A stretch of 64,000 nt of DNA. It comes from Ixodes scapularis (Eukaryota; Arthropoda; Arachnida; Ixodida; Ixodidae). The stretch spans positions 26,413,533 through 26,477,532 of the forward strand of contig NW_024609837.1 of assembly GCF_016920785.2 (NCBI RefSeq). The letters run 5' to 3'. A program made the position numbers and the translations under genes. The notes under the pieces are model-generated. The model was not told the DNA's origin. It did no database searches and was given only the letters and a program-made list of their open reading frames with translations. Shown in pieces: positions 29,674-40,928 of the stretch (its first letter is position 1; each line of letters starts with the position of its first letter).

Positions 29674-30068
29674 TAAGGCCCGTTCACACACTTGCAACCG
29701 AGTACCACCGAGAGAGACAAGACCTGTTGAAACCTCTTCGAATTTCTTAGGACCAGAGAACACGCATGGCACACTGGCGCCATCTATGCGGCGACCCTGA
29801 AACCACATTTCACAAAAGCGAAGGTTTTGCGGGATTCCTGAGGTCACATCTGCGTAATACCCATGAAAAAGGCTCGTTTATAACGTTGAAAAAAGTTTTC
29901 CCAGCCAAGAAAGAAAGCATGATGCGCGAGAGAAATAGAAAATATGAGGAACCACCAAGTTTCCACTGCTACCCAACAGATGGCGCCAGTGTGTCCTCTC
30001 GTCGTAAGAGATTTTAAGACGTTCCAAGGCTCTCGGTCAAGAAGTCGCAAGTGCGTGAACAGGCCTTT
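29674..30068. mobile_element. TTCACA-ended inverted-repeat element (~395 bp)
   Basis: The left end TAAGGCCCGTTCACACACTT GCAACCGAGT and right end (reverse complement) AAAGGCCTGTTCACGCACTT GCGACTTC..ACCGAGAG pair up. The interior has CACACTGGCGCCATCTATGCG. Same family as 18003-18188 but with a longer interior. A related interior/terminus is at 34580-34720. Confidence 0.75.
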
Positions 30069-30084
30069 AGGGTATCCGGGATTT

Positions 30085-30270
30085 ATTCCCCGAATCTCTT
30101 GCGGGCGCCGCCATTTTGGTGCTTAGTGCAGGATTAGCATATACAACTTCGTGAGCTTCGGATATATGGTGTCATAAGGCTCCGGTGACATCGTGGTGCA
30201 CTTTCGAGCACTGTTTCAACGTTTCCCGAATGACGGAAAGCCGTTTCCTGCTATTTTCAGATGAAGTTCC
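30085..30270 (-). repeat. Dispersed ATGGCGGC repeat, copy 1 (minus)
   Basis: The reverse complement reads CTGAAAATAGCAGGAAACGG CTTTCCGTC ... CACCAAAATGGCGGCGCCCG ... TCGGGGAAT, matching 51842-52060 and, in two pieces, 43672-43790 plus 44640-44700. Probably a non-autonomous element; termini not resolved. Confidence 0.7.
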
Positions 30271-30629
30271 AGATAACCGGCAACAAATATGTCAAGCGCA
30301 AATTAAGATCGCCTAAGTGCCATTATTGTGAAACGCAACTCGTCTAGTGGTAAGACAATTCGAATGTCCTATAGTTATGCGCTTACGCCGGCTGACACCT
30401 TCATGTATGTAAACAAGCAACTCATATCTTGGAATGCTGGTCTCGTCCACTGGCCCAGAATGGTATATGCGCCACGAATCCAGAGTTCTGATAATGGCGC
30501 CGTCCCCAGTATCGTTGCGATATGAAACAGCAATGCTGGTTTGAGGTCTTCGTCAGTACGATTGACGACGTGCAATCCTGGTAATGGTGGCTTCGCCAAA
30601 ACCGTTAAGTCGCGGTCCCACTGATAATA

Positions 30630-31095
30630 CATCAGTGTTGGATAAAGTACGTCTATAAAGTACTTTAAGCAAAGTACAAAGTAAAGTGGAACAAGCTTGA
30701 AGTAAAGTAGTAAGTACACCGGGCGCATGAATCGTAAAATACAAGTACTTCTTAACATAGTCTTTGACGATGCCCTTATATTCGATATATAGTGTCGTTT
30801 TTTCGGTACGCACTGCCCAGTTGCGTTATTTTGAGAAATGGCGGCGAATATTGGATAAGACCACGAAGTAGCTGTTTTACACTGCCATTACTTTACTCGG
30901 AGAAAGACACCGCTTTTTAATTTATTTTTCTTTATTTGGGGAATGTACTTTGAAGTAGGGAGCTGTACTTTCCTCGGACAGTACCAGAAAAAAAAAAAAA
31001 AAAATAATTGGAGTAAAATACAAGTGCAAACTCAGAGAATGTACTTCAAGTAGAGTACAAGTGTTCTGAACTTACAGTAATATAGTATATGCAAA
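30630..31095. repeat. AAAGTAC/GTACTT-rich inverted repeat region
   Basis: AAGTACxxxxATAAAGTACTTT on the left and GTACTTxxAGTAGAGTAC on the right suggest a decayed inverted-repeat element. The interior holds an A-run at 30989-31004. Confidence 0.45.
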
Positions 31096-31108
31096 AGACC
31101 GTCTGCAG

Positions 31109-31262
31109 ACATTAGGGAGTTTTAGGGAGCCGTTTTTGCATATCCGATATGGTACGATGGGCCCTCCGGTTCGAACTGCGCATGCGCGAGTGTTCTGCGG
31201 CAGCGCATGCGCAGTTCGTACCGTATCGGATAAAACGGTTCCCTAGAACTGCCCAATGTCCG
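31109..31262. mobile_element. Palindromic MITE with two GCGCATGCGC motifs
   Basis: The left arm ACATTAGGGAGTTTTAGGGA GCCGTTTT...TCCGATATGGTACGA...GAACTGCGCATGCGC is mirrored by the right arm (reverse complement GACATTGGGCAGTTCTAGGG AACCGTTTTATCCGATACGGTACGAACTGCGCATGCGC). Confidence 0.8.
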
Positions 31263-31536
31263 AGGCGTGTCCTTGTACGGCAGAGGTCCTGCCACATCGG
31301 TCGCGCACACAAACTTGACTTGCTGGAAGCAAACAAATGTGCGAACGCCTTGCCTTTCGTATCGTGTATGAAGAGCACGCGACGACTGCGGCTTCGAGAT
31401 GCGAAACCAGGTTGATGGGTGTGGGGGCGGCGCCATGCAGTACGGGGTGTTACGTAACATGGAATGCGAGCGTACGGGGTTTCACCACTGTGATTCCAGT
31501 ACATACTCTGGTGGACCTACTAGCTCCCGCACTTAC

Positions 31537-31636
31537 TCTGGACGTGCCCGGGGCCTTCGAGTGGCCCGTCGGCGACATCTTTCGCCGGGTCGGCCTTCAC
31601 CCCAACCGGCCGCCAGACTTTCAGCTCTGGATTCAT
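31537..31636 (-). CDS. Candidate first exon or leader exon on the Mef2 strand (unidentified)
   Basis: Minus strand: ATG at 31636-31634 (context GGGCCATGAAT) opens 33 codons starting MNPELKVWRPVGVKADPAKD, ending at a consensus donor CCAGA/GTAAGTG (31537/31536). If joined directly to the Mef2 ATG exon at 18878 it would terminate after a few codons, so as a Mef2 exon it could only be leader. The opposite strand of the same GC-rich stretch is also open (ending FQLWIHGPRTIAPS-stop at 31663), so coding on either strand is unproven. I recognise no domain. Confidence 0.25.
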
Positions 31637-31750
31637 GGCCCGCGCACCATCGCTCCCTCCTAGACGTTGTCCAGAAAACTGGACAATATTTTGTACGTTT
31701 AACCCTCGTTCCCTCCTTATGCTGCATAGCACACAAACGTTACAAACAAC

Positions 31751-31775
31751 AACGACAACAACAACAACAACAGAG
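31751..31775 (+). repeat. (AAC)n microsatellite
   Basis: Run of AAC/CAA triplets with one GAC interruption. Confidence 0.85.
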
Positions 31776-31859
31776 TGCCAGAGGCCAGAGTGCAATGTCG
31801 GGGAGTTTTAAATCTGCGCGTGCAGATGGCGCAAGCTGTTCGAGCAACTTCTAAACGAA

Positions 31860-33550
31860 ACCTTGAAGGGTTTCACCGCTCGACAGTTCGCCAACTTTTT
31901 TTTTCCCTCCGAAAACGTCCTTCCACGATGGTTTTTTTTTTTTTTTTTATTATTATCTTTTTACAAACGTTTTTGATATCCGATCCGATCCAAGCCATAT
32001 TTACTATTTACCGGGAGAGATCAGAGGAGCAGCTTCCGCAGCACTAAAAAAGACGGTACAAAAGCGTCCACGTTTGAGCGGCGCTGAAGACGACTTCATG
32101 TTTGTCGCATCCTCCGAGAGCGGCGGCGTATATAATATATTGGAACGGTTTTAGAAGTTTAACGGGCATCTAGATCCAGAGGCGGGCGGGTGGCAAGTAC
32201 GTGAAGCGAACGCCTAAACGCGGGACTCGGCTCGGCGCCGGTTCGTAATAAAAGAAGCACACAAATGCACTTCGCACGTGTCAACGCAAGGGGACCTTGA
32301 AAGGCAGGGCTGCGTGGCGGGTCCAAGTTCACATACGAGCAGTGCTGCGCGGCATATCGCACTTGCGCGCAGATCGGTCTTGTGTATTCGTAACAGCGGG
32401 GGGAAAAAACAAAACAAACAAAAACGTGGAAGTCGGTGATGTTTAAAACCAGGACGTTTATTACCCGGGACGCCGGATGCCAATGTCAGTTACCGTAAGC
32501 AAACATGTGCCGCGCGGAAAATAAAGGGGCGCACTATGTAACGACGATCACTGCCGCGGCTCACCCAAGTGCGGACTATGTAACGATTAAGAAATGCCTT
32601 GTTCGTATCGCAAACCATGCAAATGCGCACATCGGGTCACGTATCTTATTGTATCCACGGTAAATATGCGAATAAACTGATAGTAGGTGTACACACCCGT
32701 TTGCCTCGCTTCGTATGATCGAAGAGTATGATCATATTATTCGGGTTCCGGCTAAAGTTTTCGTAGAAACTCTTTCGTAGCGCACATGTACATTAACGCG
32801 CCCCGTGAACTATAGTTTTTTTTTTTTTTTTTTAACTACACCGTGAGAAATGACTAATTATTCAACCTATGGTGAATAAACTACGTTTAGACCAAATAGC
32901 GGGTCATTCGCGTTCAAACGCCACGCGACGTTTCAAGAATTCCTTGATAAACACTACAAAGACCAGGCGGTCCAGACGGACGGAGTTCAAGAAGATGGTT
33001 CATGAAAGCGGTTCACAACGTATACATTGTACAAACCTCGTAGATAAAAAAAAAAAAAAAAGAAAAAAGGAAAGGTATGATTGGGCTGTTTGTTAAACCC
33101 TTGTGGACTGACTTGGAAGGAATTGAGATGACGTGCCCGTGGGACTTTAGAGGACACATACAACTCGGAAAAAAATAAACTGCTAAAAGTAACCCCGTAT
33201 CCCGCAGTCCTGTTGTAGAGTGGTCGAAGAAAGAGTCTTTCTAAAAATCACATGAGGTGCTGCATTCGCCAACAAAAACAAAATAAAATATACCGTCACC
33301 CGAGAAAGGGGGGGGGGGGGGGGGGGTTGAAGAGCCACAGATTCGTAATCGCAACTCTTGGAATCGCAAACATATCTGGAATCGATTTCTTTTAAAAAGC
33401 GAAACTCACAAAAGAAACGGATAAGTTAAAATACCAAAAGGAAAAAGAAGATACTTAAAATCACATTACAGTTTTTTTATAGTTTAGGTATTACAGACTG
33501 TTATCACAAAATTTATTCTGAGGGCTGAAGGACATGTTTGTCCTTGTCCC
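31860..33550. other. Non-coding, nothing recognised
   Basis: Poly-T at 31931-31948 and 32817-32833 and a G-run at 33308-33326 are the only distinct features. Confidence 0.5.
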
Positions 33551-33559
33551 AGTCGCGCT

Positions 33560-33900
33560 GTTTTTCAACATGAACTCCTACCAACTTGCTCAGTTATCTA
33601 TCCTAATCAAGGTTGAAGGACAAATTTTGCTGCGACAACCATAAAGAGGGCCGACAGTGTTTATCCTACCTTTCAAACCATCTTATGGGCTAATGCTGCG
33701 TTCTGAACTTGTCACGTGACTACCAGCTCCGGGTGTTGCTGCATCCCCCCAGAAGACCACGTGACATGCGCAACAGATTGTATACTAGCTAGCGGCCTCT
33801 TCGCTCCGTGCTATTTAACGTGTGTTATGGTGTTTTGTCCCCTTTGTGTACAGCCCCCTGCGGGGGATTTAAGGGAGCATTAAACGAAATGAAATGAAAA
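33560..33900 (+). mobile_element. Possible LINE 3' tail
   Basis: The stretch ends CCTGCGGGGGATTTAAGGGAGCATTAAACG followed by AAATGAAATGAAAA. A short microsatellite-like AAATG tail after an ATTAAA-type signal is typical of CR1/L2/RTE-like LINE 3' ends. No coding part is visible. Confidence 0.4.
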
Positions 33901-34248
33901 CGGCGTCCCAAGGCGAAACGGAGTGTTGGCGACTCCAGCGAAACGAGCGAAATTAACGGCACCTAGCGGTACCTAGCGGCCAGAACGGAAAGCTCTGGCG
34001 GCCGGTTCGCTCGCCAGAATTCTCGAGTGAACCTTCAAGGCGCCTGGCGGTCCAAAGACAAAGCCGTGAAAGTAGGTTAATATTAATAATAATAAAAATG
34101 ATAATAATTTTATTTGCCCTTATAAGAACGTAGGTTCGCAAACACGCGATGAAAATCACCCATAATGTCCTCTCGCAAGTCCGATTTTCCAGTGTCTGCG
34201 TTTCGATGCAAGCGTTCTACAGACATCACGGGGCGTTTGCTTTTTTGC

Positions 34249-34360
34249 TAAACACCAAAAATGGATCCCCTATTTTTTTTCTTTACATTCTAGACGTTTT
34301 ATTAAACACCAAAAATGGATCCTCTATTTTTTTTTTCTTTACATTCTAGACGTTTTATTA
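34249..34360. repeat. Tandem duplication, ~55-bp unit x 2
   Basis: TAAACACCAAAAATGGATCC, CTATTTTTTTT and CTTTACATTCTAGACGTTTT are repeated head to tail, differing by one substitution and T-run length. This is a recent duplication. Confidence 0.95.
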
Positions 34361-34579
34361 TTTAAGCAAAACCCAGGGTCCGAAAAAAAAAAAATTCGAA
34401 ACGGATTGCGTTACTAACACCCTCTTAGTCCGTCAGTATGTTAATAGTACTCGCGGCTAACGTTATTGTAGTCCCTACATTTTATTATGGTATCCTTCTG
34501 CTTTTAACAGATCCTTTAGATAACGCGCTCCACATCCAGGAGGTAAACCTGGTTGCGATTCTGCCTGAAGTGCTTTTAC

Positions 34580-34720
34580 TTCGTTGTTCACACATTTGCG
34601 TTTGCTTAGGACCGAGCTTTTGCGATATCTTACACCGAGAGAACACCGGCACGCTGGCACCATCTATGAGCTGACCTTGGAACTGCATTTTACTAGAGCG
34701 AAGTTTTAGCGGTTCTTGCG
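34580..34720. repeat. Fragment of the TTCACA/CACGCTGGCACCATCTATG element family
   Basis: Contains TTGTTCACACATTTGCGTTT, TTAGGACCGAG, GAGAACACCGGCACGCTGGC and ACCATCTATGAGCTGACC, matching the interior and end of 29674-30068. Confidence 0.6.
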
Positions 34721-34742
34721 AGATCGAACGTACGTACTATCC

Positions 34743-35073
34743 AACGTTACTAGAACTCAGTTGGGAAACTGCCATAAAGCCTGCTTCGAAAATGTTGCTC
34801 CGATCCGTACTCGAGAACCTACCTAATGGCGAACGCAACGCTGCTACTTCTCCCACAGCGGTCACTCCGGGAACTGCACGTCCGCACGTATCGGTTCAGA
34901 TCGAGTCGCGCAAAGGTCGGTGGCGCCACCTTGCAGTGCCATTTCGCAGTAGCAATATAAATGAACTTTCTTGTTTCGATTCATCGTTAAAGGATGGCGC
35001 TGTTATCGTATTTAGTTTGGTCTCGGTGGACGCGAGCGGTCTGGGTTTCGAGGGTGAGCTTCCCAACTGAGTG
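34743..35073. repeat. ~330-bp duplicated unit, copy 1
   Basis: Shares with 35285-35625: AACGTTACTAGAAC, CTCAGTTGGGAAACTGCCA, TCCGTACTCGAGAAC, CGGGAACTGCACG, AAAGGxTGGCGxTGTTATCG, GTCTCGGTGGACGC. The direct copies are separated by ~210 bp of unrelated sequence. Confidence 0.85.
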
Positions 35074-35284
35074 GATTGTCAAGTTTTTACTCGTCCGCTT
35101 ATGATACGATTCGCTACTATCCTTATACCAACTACCATTTTACTGATGGTGTAATGGTATCCTACTGTTAATGTATTTACGCTTTACCCATCGATTAATG
35201 ACGTCATCTGCTATAACAGTGTTACCTCCAAACGTGACTGCATCTTCAGTCTATTCATATCAGTATCTTCCAGTGTCTTCAAGT

Positions 35285-35625
35285 CAACGTTACTAGAACC
35301 ACTCAGTTGGGAAACTGCCACAGAAATTGCTCTGAAAAAAGTGGCTCCGGTCCGTACTCGAGAACTGAGCTAATGGTAGGGAGCTAATGGCGATCGTAAC
35401 ACCGCCATTCCTTCCGCAGCGCCCACCCCGGGAACTGCACGGCTGCACGTCGATTCGGGCAAGGGCCGGTGGCGCCATCTCGCAGGGACATCTCGCAGTA
35501 GCTATGTAAAGCAATTTTCGTGTTTCAACTCGTCGCTAAAGGGTGGCGTTGTTATCGTATTTAGCTCTGTCTCGGTGGACGCCAGCGGCTCAGATTTCCA
35601 AGGCGAGTTTCCTAACCGAGGGTTT
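35285..35625. repeat. ~330-bp duplicated unit, copy 2
   Basis: Second member of the pair described at 34743-35073. It has a small internal duplication of GAGCTAATGG near 35367-35390. Confidence 0.85.
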
Positions 35626-36425
35626 TAGTAACGTTGCTTCAAGTCATCCGCCTGCTGAGGATATCGCCCAGCGCAAGTGCGGCCATCGGACGGCCATCTT
35701 GCGACACAGAAAGTCGACCGTTTGGAGCGTTGCAGAGTCTGGGCGGCAGCGTGCTAAAGGGACGTTTTCTGCTCGTTCGCATTGTTCGCCACAGAAGCGT
35801 TTTTAAAACCTTGTGTAAAGGGTGAAAATTGCCTTTGAGAACACGTGGAAAGTTTTACGAAAGCGCAGCACCGCACGAAAAAGGCGCAGCTCATCGAACG
35901 CAAGTCTCGACGGTCTCGCGGCGTGATCAAAGCTTCCTTGGTGCGCCGAAGTGCTGCGTCTCTGTGCCTTTGCACGCTTGGATACCGAACGAGAATCGAC
36001 GCCGTGTGAATTCGCTCCGCGAGTGCAACGTGCGTGAAGGTGCCTCTGGAGCAGCGTTTTACTTTACTCTGACGACTGTATGTAACTTGCGGCACTCGCG
36101 GTCCACAAACGAGCTTGATCCAGGGACTCCGGAAGACGGGGAGGGAAGCACGGCGGCGGCGACGGCGACAGATTGCAAACGACCATATGGGCCGCATTTA
36201 AAACAAAATTAGATGCCGCCGTTTCATTATTTTGCGTTCGAAACCCTAGCTTGCTCCACAGCGTTGCTCTATTTGTGCAGCCATATATGATCCATTCGAG
36301 TAGATTTGGAACAGAGTCATTGTTAATAACTTAATGATGCATATTAGCAACCTTTTTTCTTTTATCGAGCAGCTCGCCGGAACAACTAAGCTATCAAAAA
36401 ACAAAAACAAAAAAAAAAAAAACAT
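35626..36425. other. GC-rich non-coding stretch, then AT-rich; nothing recognised
   Basis: Several overlapping open frames occur at 35540-36210 on both strands. None has splice context or a recognisable protein. Confidence 0.4.
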
Positions 36426-36429
36426 CGCA

Positions 36430-36452
36430 CGTGTGTGTGTGTGTGTGTGTGT
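36430..36452 (+). repeat. (GT)n microsatellite
   Basis: Uninterrupted GTGTGT run of ~22 bases after an A-rich tract. Confidence 0.95.
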
Positions 36453-36930
36453 TTTCTGCCAGAATATGTTGTTTGTGGAGGTTAACCAAGTCGTCTCAAG
36501 GTGACTTCGAATCTGCTTTTGTTTCGATGGCGGCTGTTCCATGTAACCTCGCTCCCAACCACAGTAGTACACGTCCTTCCTGGTGGAAACGGGAATATGT
36601 TCCGGAACAGTAGATGGTACAGGAGGGCAGTTATCTAGTTCGTGCCCCATATAGGTCAGGATGTATTCGTTCGTCTAAATTTGCGATCGGAGGACAGAAT
36701 TCAATGGACGCGACCTCGCGACCTCGAGATTTTGGGTTCGCAAAGCCCTTCGTAAAACCCGGGTTTCTGCAATGAGTGGACAGAGCGGCAGAAAAACAAA
36801 CAGACAAACAGGACTCCAAAACTAATGCGAGTATTACATAGATTTGTTTCGATATGATTCGGAACTTCTAAAAACCCCCAAAAATAATTAAAAACATTTA
36901 TAAAATGGAAACTTGGGGGAGTTGGTGATT

Positions 36931-37065
36931 CATATGCTAAGGTTAACAGCGCAAGATCAATCACACACACCAAAAAACAAAAAGACAAACACACGCGCTG
37001 TGTTTGTCCTTTTGTGTGTCGGTGTGTATGTGATTGATCTGGCGCTTTTAACCTTAGGATAATTT
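36931..37065. mobile_element. Palindromic MITE (~135 bp)
   Basis: The left arm CTAAGGTTAACAGCGCAAGA TCAATCACACACACC is mirrored by GGTGTGTATGTGATTGATCTGGCGCTTTTAACCTTAG on the right. The loop region holds CA/GT-rich inverted sequence (CAAACACACGCGCTGTGTTTG). Confidence 0.8.
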
Positions 37066-37269
37066 TTTTTTTTTTTTTAAGGTTTAGGCGATTTCCGTTT
37101 GGTGAATACTTTATCTTATCTGTTTTCCCTCTTGCTGAACTATTCGTATCGAGACAAAATTTAATGAAAGCCCAGCGTTGAGTTCATACCCGCGTTACGG
37201 ACAGTTTTCGGTCCTCTGTAAGTTAATGTTCCGAATAAGTGTAACGAACTTGAAGCCGGGGTCATACAG

Positions 37270-37441
37270 CTCACACATCATACAAAAAGACAGTATGCAC
37301 ACACAAGTCACCGCAACATCCACGGTTCGAATGCCGCGTGCCAAGTTTCCCCTTGAGCTCATTGCCATGTGGCATTCGAAGCACGGATCTCGCCGTGACT
37401 TGCGTTCGTATCTGTATGCAGACTGTCTTTCTTTATGATGT
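37270..37441. mobile_element. Palindromic element (~170 bp)
   Basis: The left arm ATCATACAAAAAGACAGTAT GCA...AAGTCACCGC...CACGGTTCGAATGCCGCGTG pairs with the right arm (reverse complement ATCATAAAGAAAGACAGTCTGCATAC...AAGTCACGGC...CGTGCTTCGAATGCCACATG). The tRNA B-box-like GGTTCGAATGCC lies in the arm, but no A box accompanies it. Confidence 0.7.
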
Positions 37442-40400
37442 ATTGGTAAGTATATGACAATTTTTTTCTCATAACATTTGCTGGAAATCAGTGAGTCACA
37501 AAGGGACATCCAATGGTTCACAAAAAAAGTTAGAACCTTTTGACTTTATTTACTTCATAAAGTTAACGTAATTTTTAACAAAACGCCGTCTCTCATGTTC
37601 CGGCAAGACGGCGTGTATCTTAAAGTTGCGTGAAGCCAAAATTATAATGAATTGGGCACATTTAAACTAAGATCTTTATAACGTAGATCGATAACCGAGA
37701 AACGCTAGTGAAGATAACTAAAACCAACGAGCCTCAACCAGTACAAGATGCGGTTACACGAACGTCACAAATTTAATTAGAACGCGCTCGGTTTGTTGGG
37801 AGTGGTGGGCAATACAAGCTGGCGGTGGAAAAGGGCACTTCTGTTATTTTAACTTTAACAGCTTCTGACAATTAAAAAAAAATGTTTGATAATAAACATT
37901 GATCAGACAGGCGCCCCCGCGTGCACAAGAACATAAGAAGCTGAAGCAGCCTCACTTCAGGGTTTCACTACAGCTCACAAGGGGGCAAACTTCCTAGCGC
38001 CAACGCTAGGCGGCGGAAGCCGCCAACCAATTCAGAGGCCGTATCGGTCCCTCCATCCATCTATGCGGCTGGTCAACGTTGTATAATGATGCGGCCCTTT
38101 CGTGAAATGCGATTACTTGAGAGAGTTTACAGATAGTCCCTCGCTCTGAGAAACAGACAACAAGACGAATTTGAGCAACAATAGGGTTTCTCTTAACGTC
38201 TCTAATATCACGGATGAAACATATTTGGAAGTACATTCTGAGAAACAGCGGAGAATTAGCGCCACCCATCCAAGTCCTCGACCCAGCGTCAGCTGGGAGC
38301 AGAAATCCGCTCACACCCGGTCAGGGTAGGGGGGTGTCGGTCGCTAGACGGCAAGCTCTTTAAACACCTTTCTTTCTTTTTTTTTAACCGCGGTTCTTCT
38401 TTTTAAAGGGATGGTTCGCGGCGACACCGGAAGTGGATCCTCATCCCTCACCGGAAGAAGCGCATCTGGTACCAGTTAGATAACGCACGCTGCTCCCTCA
38501 TACGGTAGCTTCCCGCGACAACGACGCGAGCTGGTGGCATTTTTGCAAATCTCGACTCCAAGCGCCGTACGGTAAAAAGAAAAAAAAAAAAAGAAAAAAG
38601 ACAAAAAAAATCTTACAACTCTCGTGTACGCCGACGTAATCCTCTCTCAAAGCATTTTTGTTTTCTACTTTGATGTGTTGCTTTTGTTGTTGTTTTCCCG
38701 GCGCCACGTGTTTAAGGTCTGGATATTTTGGGTGTTGGATAATTTTGATGCGCTATGGCAAGCGAGTTACAGTAGAGCACATGGGGAGACCTTTCCAGCG
38801 GCAGTCTCGAAGGAGGCGATTTACAGCGCGCGTCCCTGGTTTTGGGAGTGTACGTCAGTGTTGCCCGATTGCGCTCAACTGTGGGTTTTCTCGTTAGTGG
38901 GCTGAAGCAGCCTGCGTATGCGTAATTCCGGACGCTAATAACAACTAAATTGCCGCGTCTTTTTTTTTTTATGGCGATTGGAATTTTTCGAGTTTTTTTT
39001 AAGAATGCATTAGTCATTTATTTATTTATTTTTTTTTTTTTGGGGGGGGGGGACAAAAATAACGAAATGAAAGCTGTTTCGGTGAGTCCGTGCACGACAA
39101 GACAAATGCAACTGGAATGTTTGTTTCATTTTGTGTTGATCTTTTTACTGCACCATACACTCAGCCGTGAAAATCTATAAAGGTCTTAACCGTCGAAAAT
39201 ATTTGACCACACAGGATATCTGAACTGCATGGATATTCCCCGCCCACAACACGAAATTCAAAGAGTCTCATCAATCGAACAACATATATTGTACGTACCA
39301 CACAATGCCGCGTTATCCGAACAGGATTTGAGAAAGGTCTAAAAAAAAAACAGCATATCCAATGTACAGTGTCGGTCACTTCACGGCGATCGGACGGAAT
39401 CTTTGGGGAACGTTTTAAAGACAGCTGCAGCACAGCACCAAAGGAAATGACGATCGAGTCTCCCGTCCCCATTCCCCGGACCCGACCCCATCGGCTACTT
39501 TTCGCGAAGACTGGGAACATAGTCGGGAAGGCTTTTCGGAGATTATCTCAACGGAAATAACCCTCGAAGAACGTCGAACTACTCTACGTCGAACAGCTCG
39601 AGTAGCGGGCTGCTTAACGTTCACTCAAGTTCGTTCGTTTCCCGCGAAGGCCTAGGAGGCTACGGTCCCTGGTGTTCCCTGGTTGTCACAGTGGAAGATA
39701 ACACAAATAGGGTAAGCATCCTGAACAGGCAAATGAAGTGAAAACTTTCAGGAAAAGCCGGCGAACTCCTAATGCACAATGCAGGTGGGGAGTCGCGCTA
39801 ACTGGCTGATAGGGGCCGCTCGAGTCGCAAAATGACGGCGGCCAGCGAGCGACATATTCTGCGCGCCTTCGGATTCAGGCCGTTGCTGCTAAGTCCGCTC
39901 GTCTGCTCCGAGTGCACAAATCGAGTGCATGCTGAGCTGCGCACTACGTTGTTTGCAGAACACTTGGCAGCTGGGTGATAAATCAATGTTGTAGATTCCT
40001 TGTACAAAAAAGAAAAGCGATTTCAACTGGATTAAAAATTATATTTATTGCGTACCTTAAACACATTTAAGTAAATTGTGAATGAACTTTGCGCGAGTTC
40101 GAAGTAAGTTCAATGTGCGCAACTCCAAACGTTTTGTGCAAAGCAACTGACATTTCAATCCAATCCACTCCAATACAACGTTTCCATGTTTCTGACGTCA
40201 CTGCAAGGCGGCGGCGCACGCTCATGTGCCTCGACTGTCAGATAATCGGTTTTCGCGCATGCGCAAGAACCACAGCTCCTCTGCAGGCAAATGAAACTGT
40301 CTAAAAAAAAAAAAAAATCCCATTTGCAGCATATAACTTTAGTTTTTCTTTTACAAACGAGTCCAAGCCAAAAACCGACATTAATCCAGGCAGAGTCAAA

Positions 40401-40896
40401 GGCAGACCCAAGTCCAACAACGACTGGCAAAAGATTGCGCCAGAGAACTAGCTATAGCTGAGGGGGCAGAGACCCTGAACTTCCGCGCCTCTGCCGCGCC
40501 AAGGAAACACAAGTGACAGCGACGTTGCCCGTTTTTCTCTTTTTCCTGCTATTTTTTTTATAGTTTTTATATGACGTCGTTTGATGTTTGTTCACTTTTT
40601 TTCTCGTCTCTCTAACGACGCCGCTGTTTCGACTATGTTCCTGGTCGCCGTGTGTGTGTCGGTGTGCCGTTGTTGCGGCGGAAGGAAGAAAGGAGCGGGC
40701 ACTCAGGCAGGCGCTATGCGTGGAGCGAGGGTTTATAGCATATGAATGTAGGAAAAGGCAAGGCGGGTGCGATTATGCCAGCGCGCTTCGGAGCGAAATT
40801 GAAGACGAGACCTTCGCGGTCGTCCGCAGACCCAGGAAGGGACTCGTTTGGAGACCGCAACGATGCAGCGGTGCTGCAGCAATGTAAGCAAATAGG

Positions 40897-40928
<32 letters not shown>

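Noticed and set aside
30330..30410. tRNA A-box-like TCTAGTGGTAAGAC
   Set aside because: No B box at the right distance and no cloverleaf could be drawn.
37300..37345. tRNA B-box-like GGTTCGAATGCC
   Set aside because: Lies in the arm of a palindromic element; no A box or acceptor stem.
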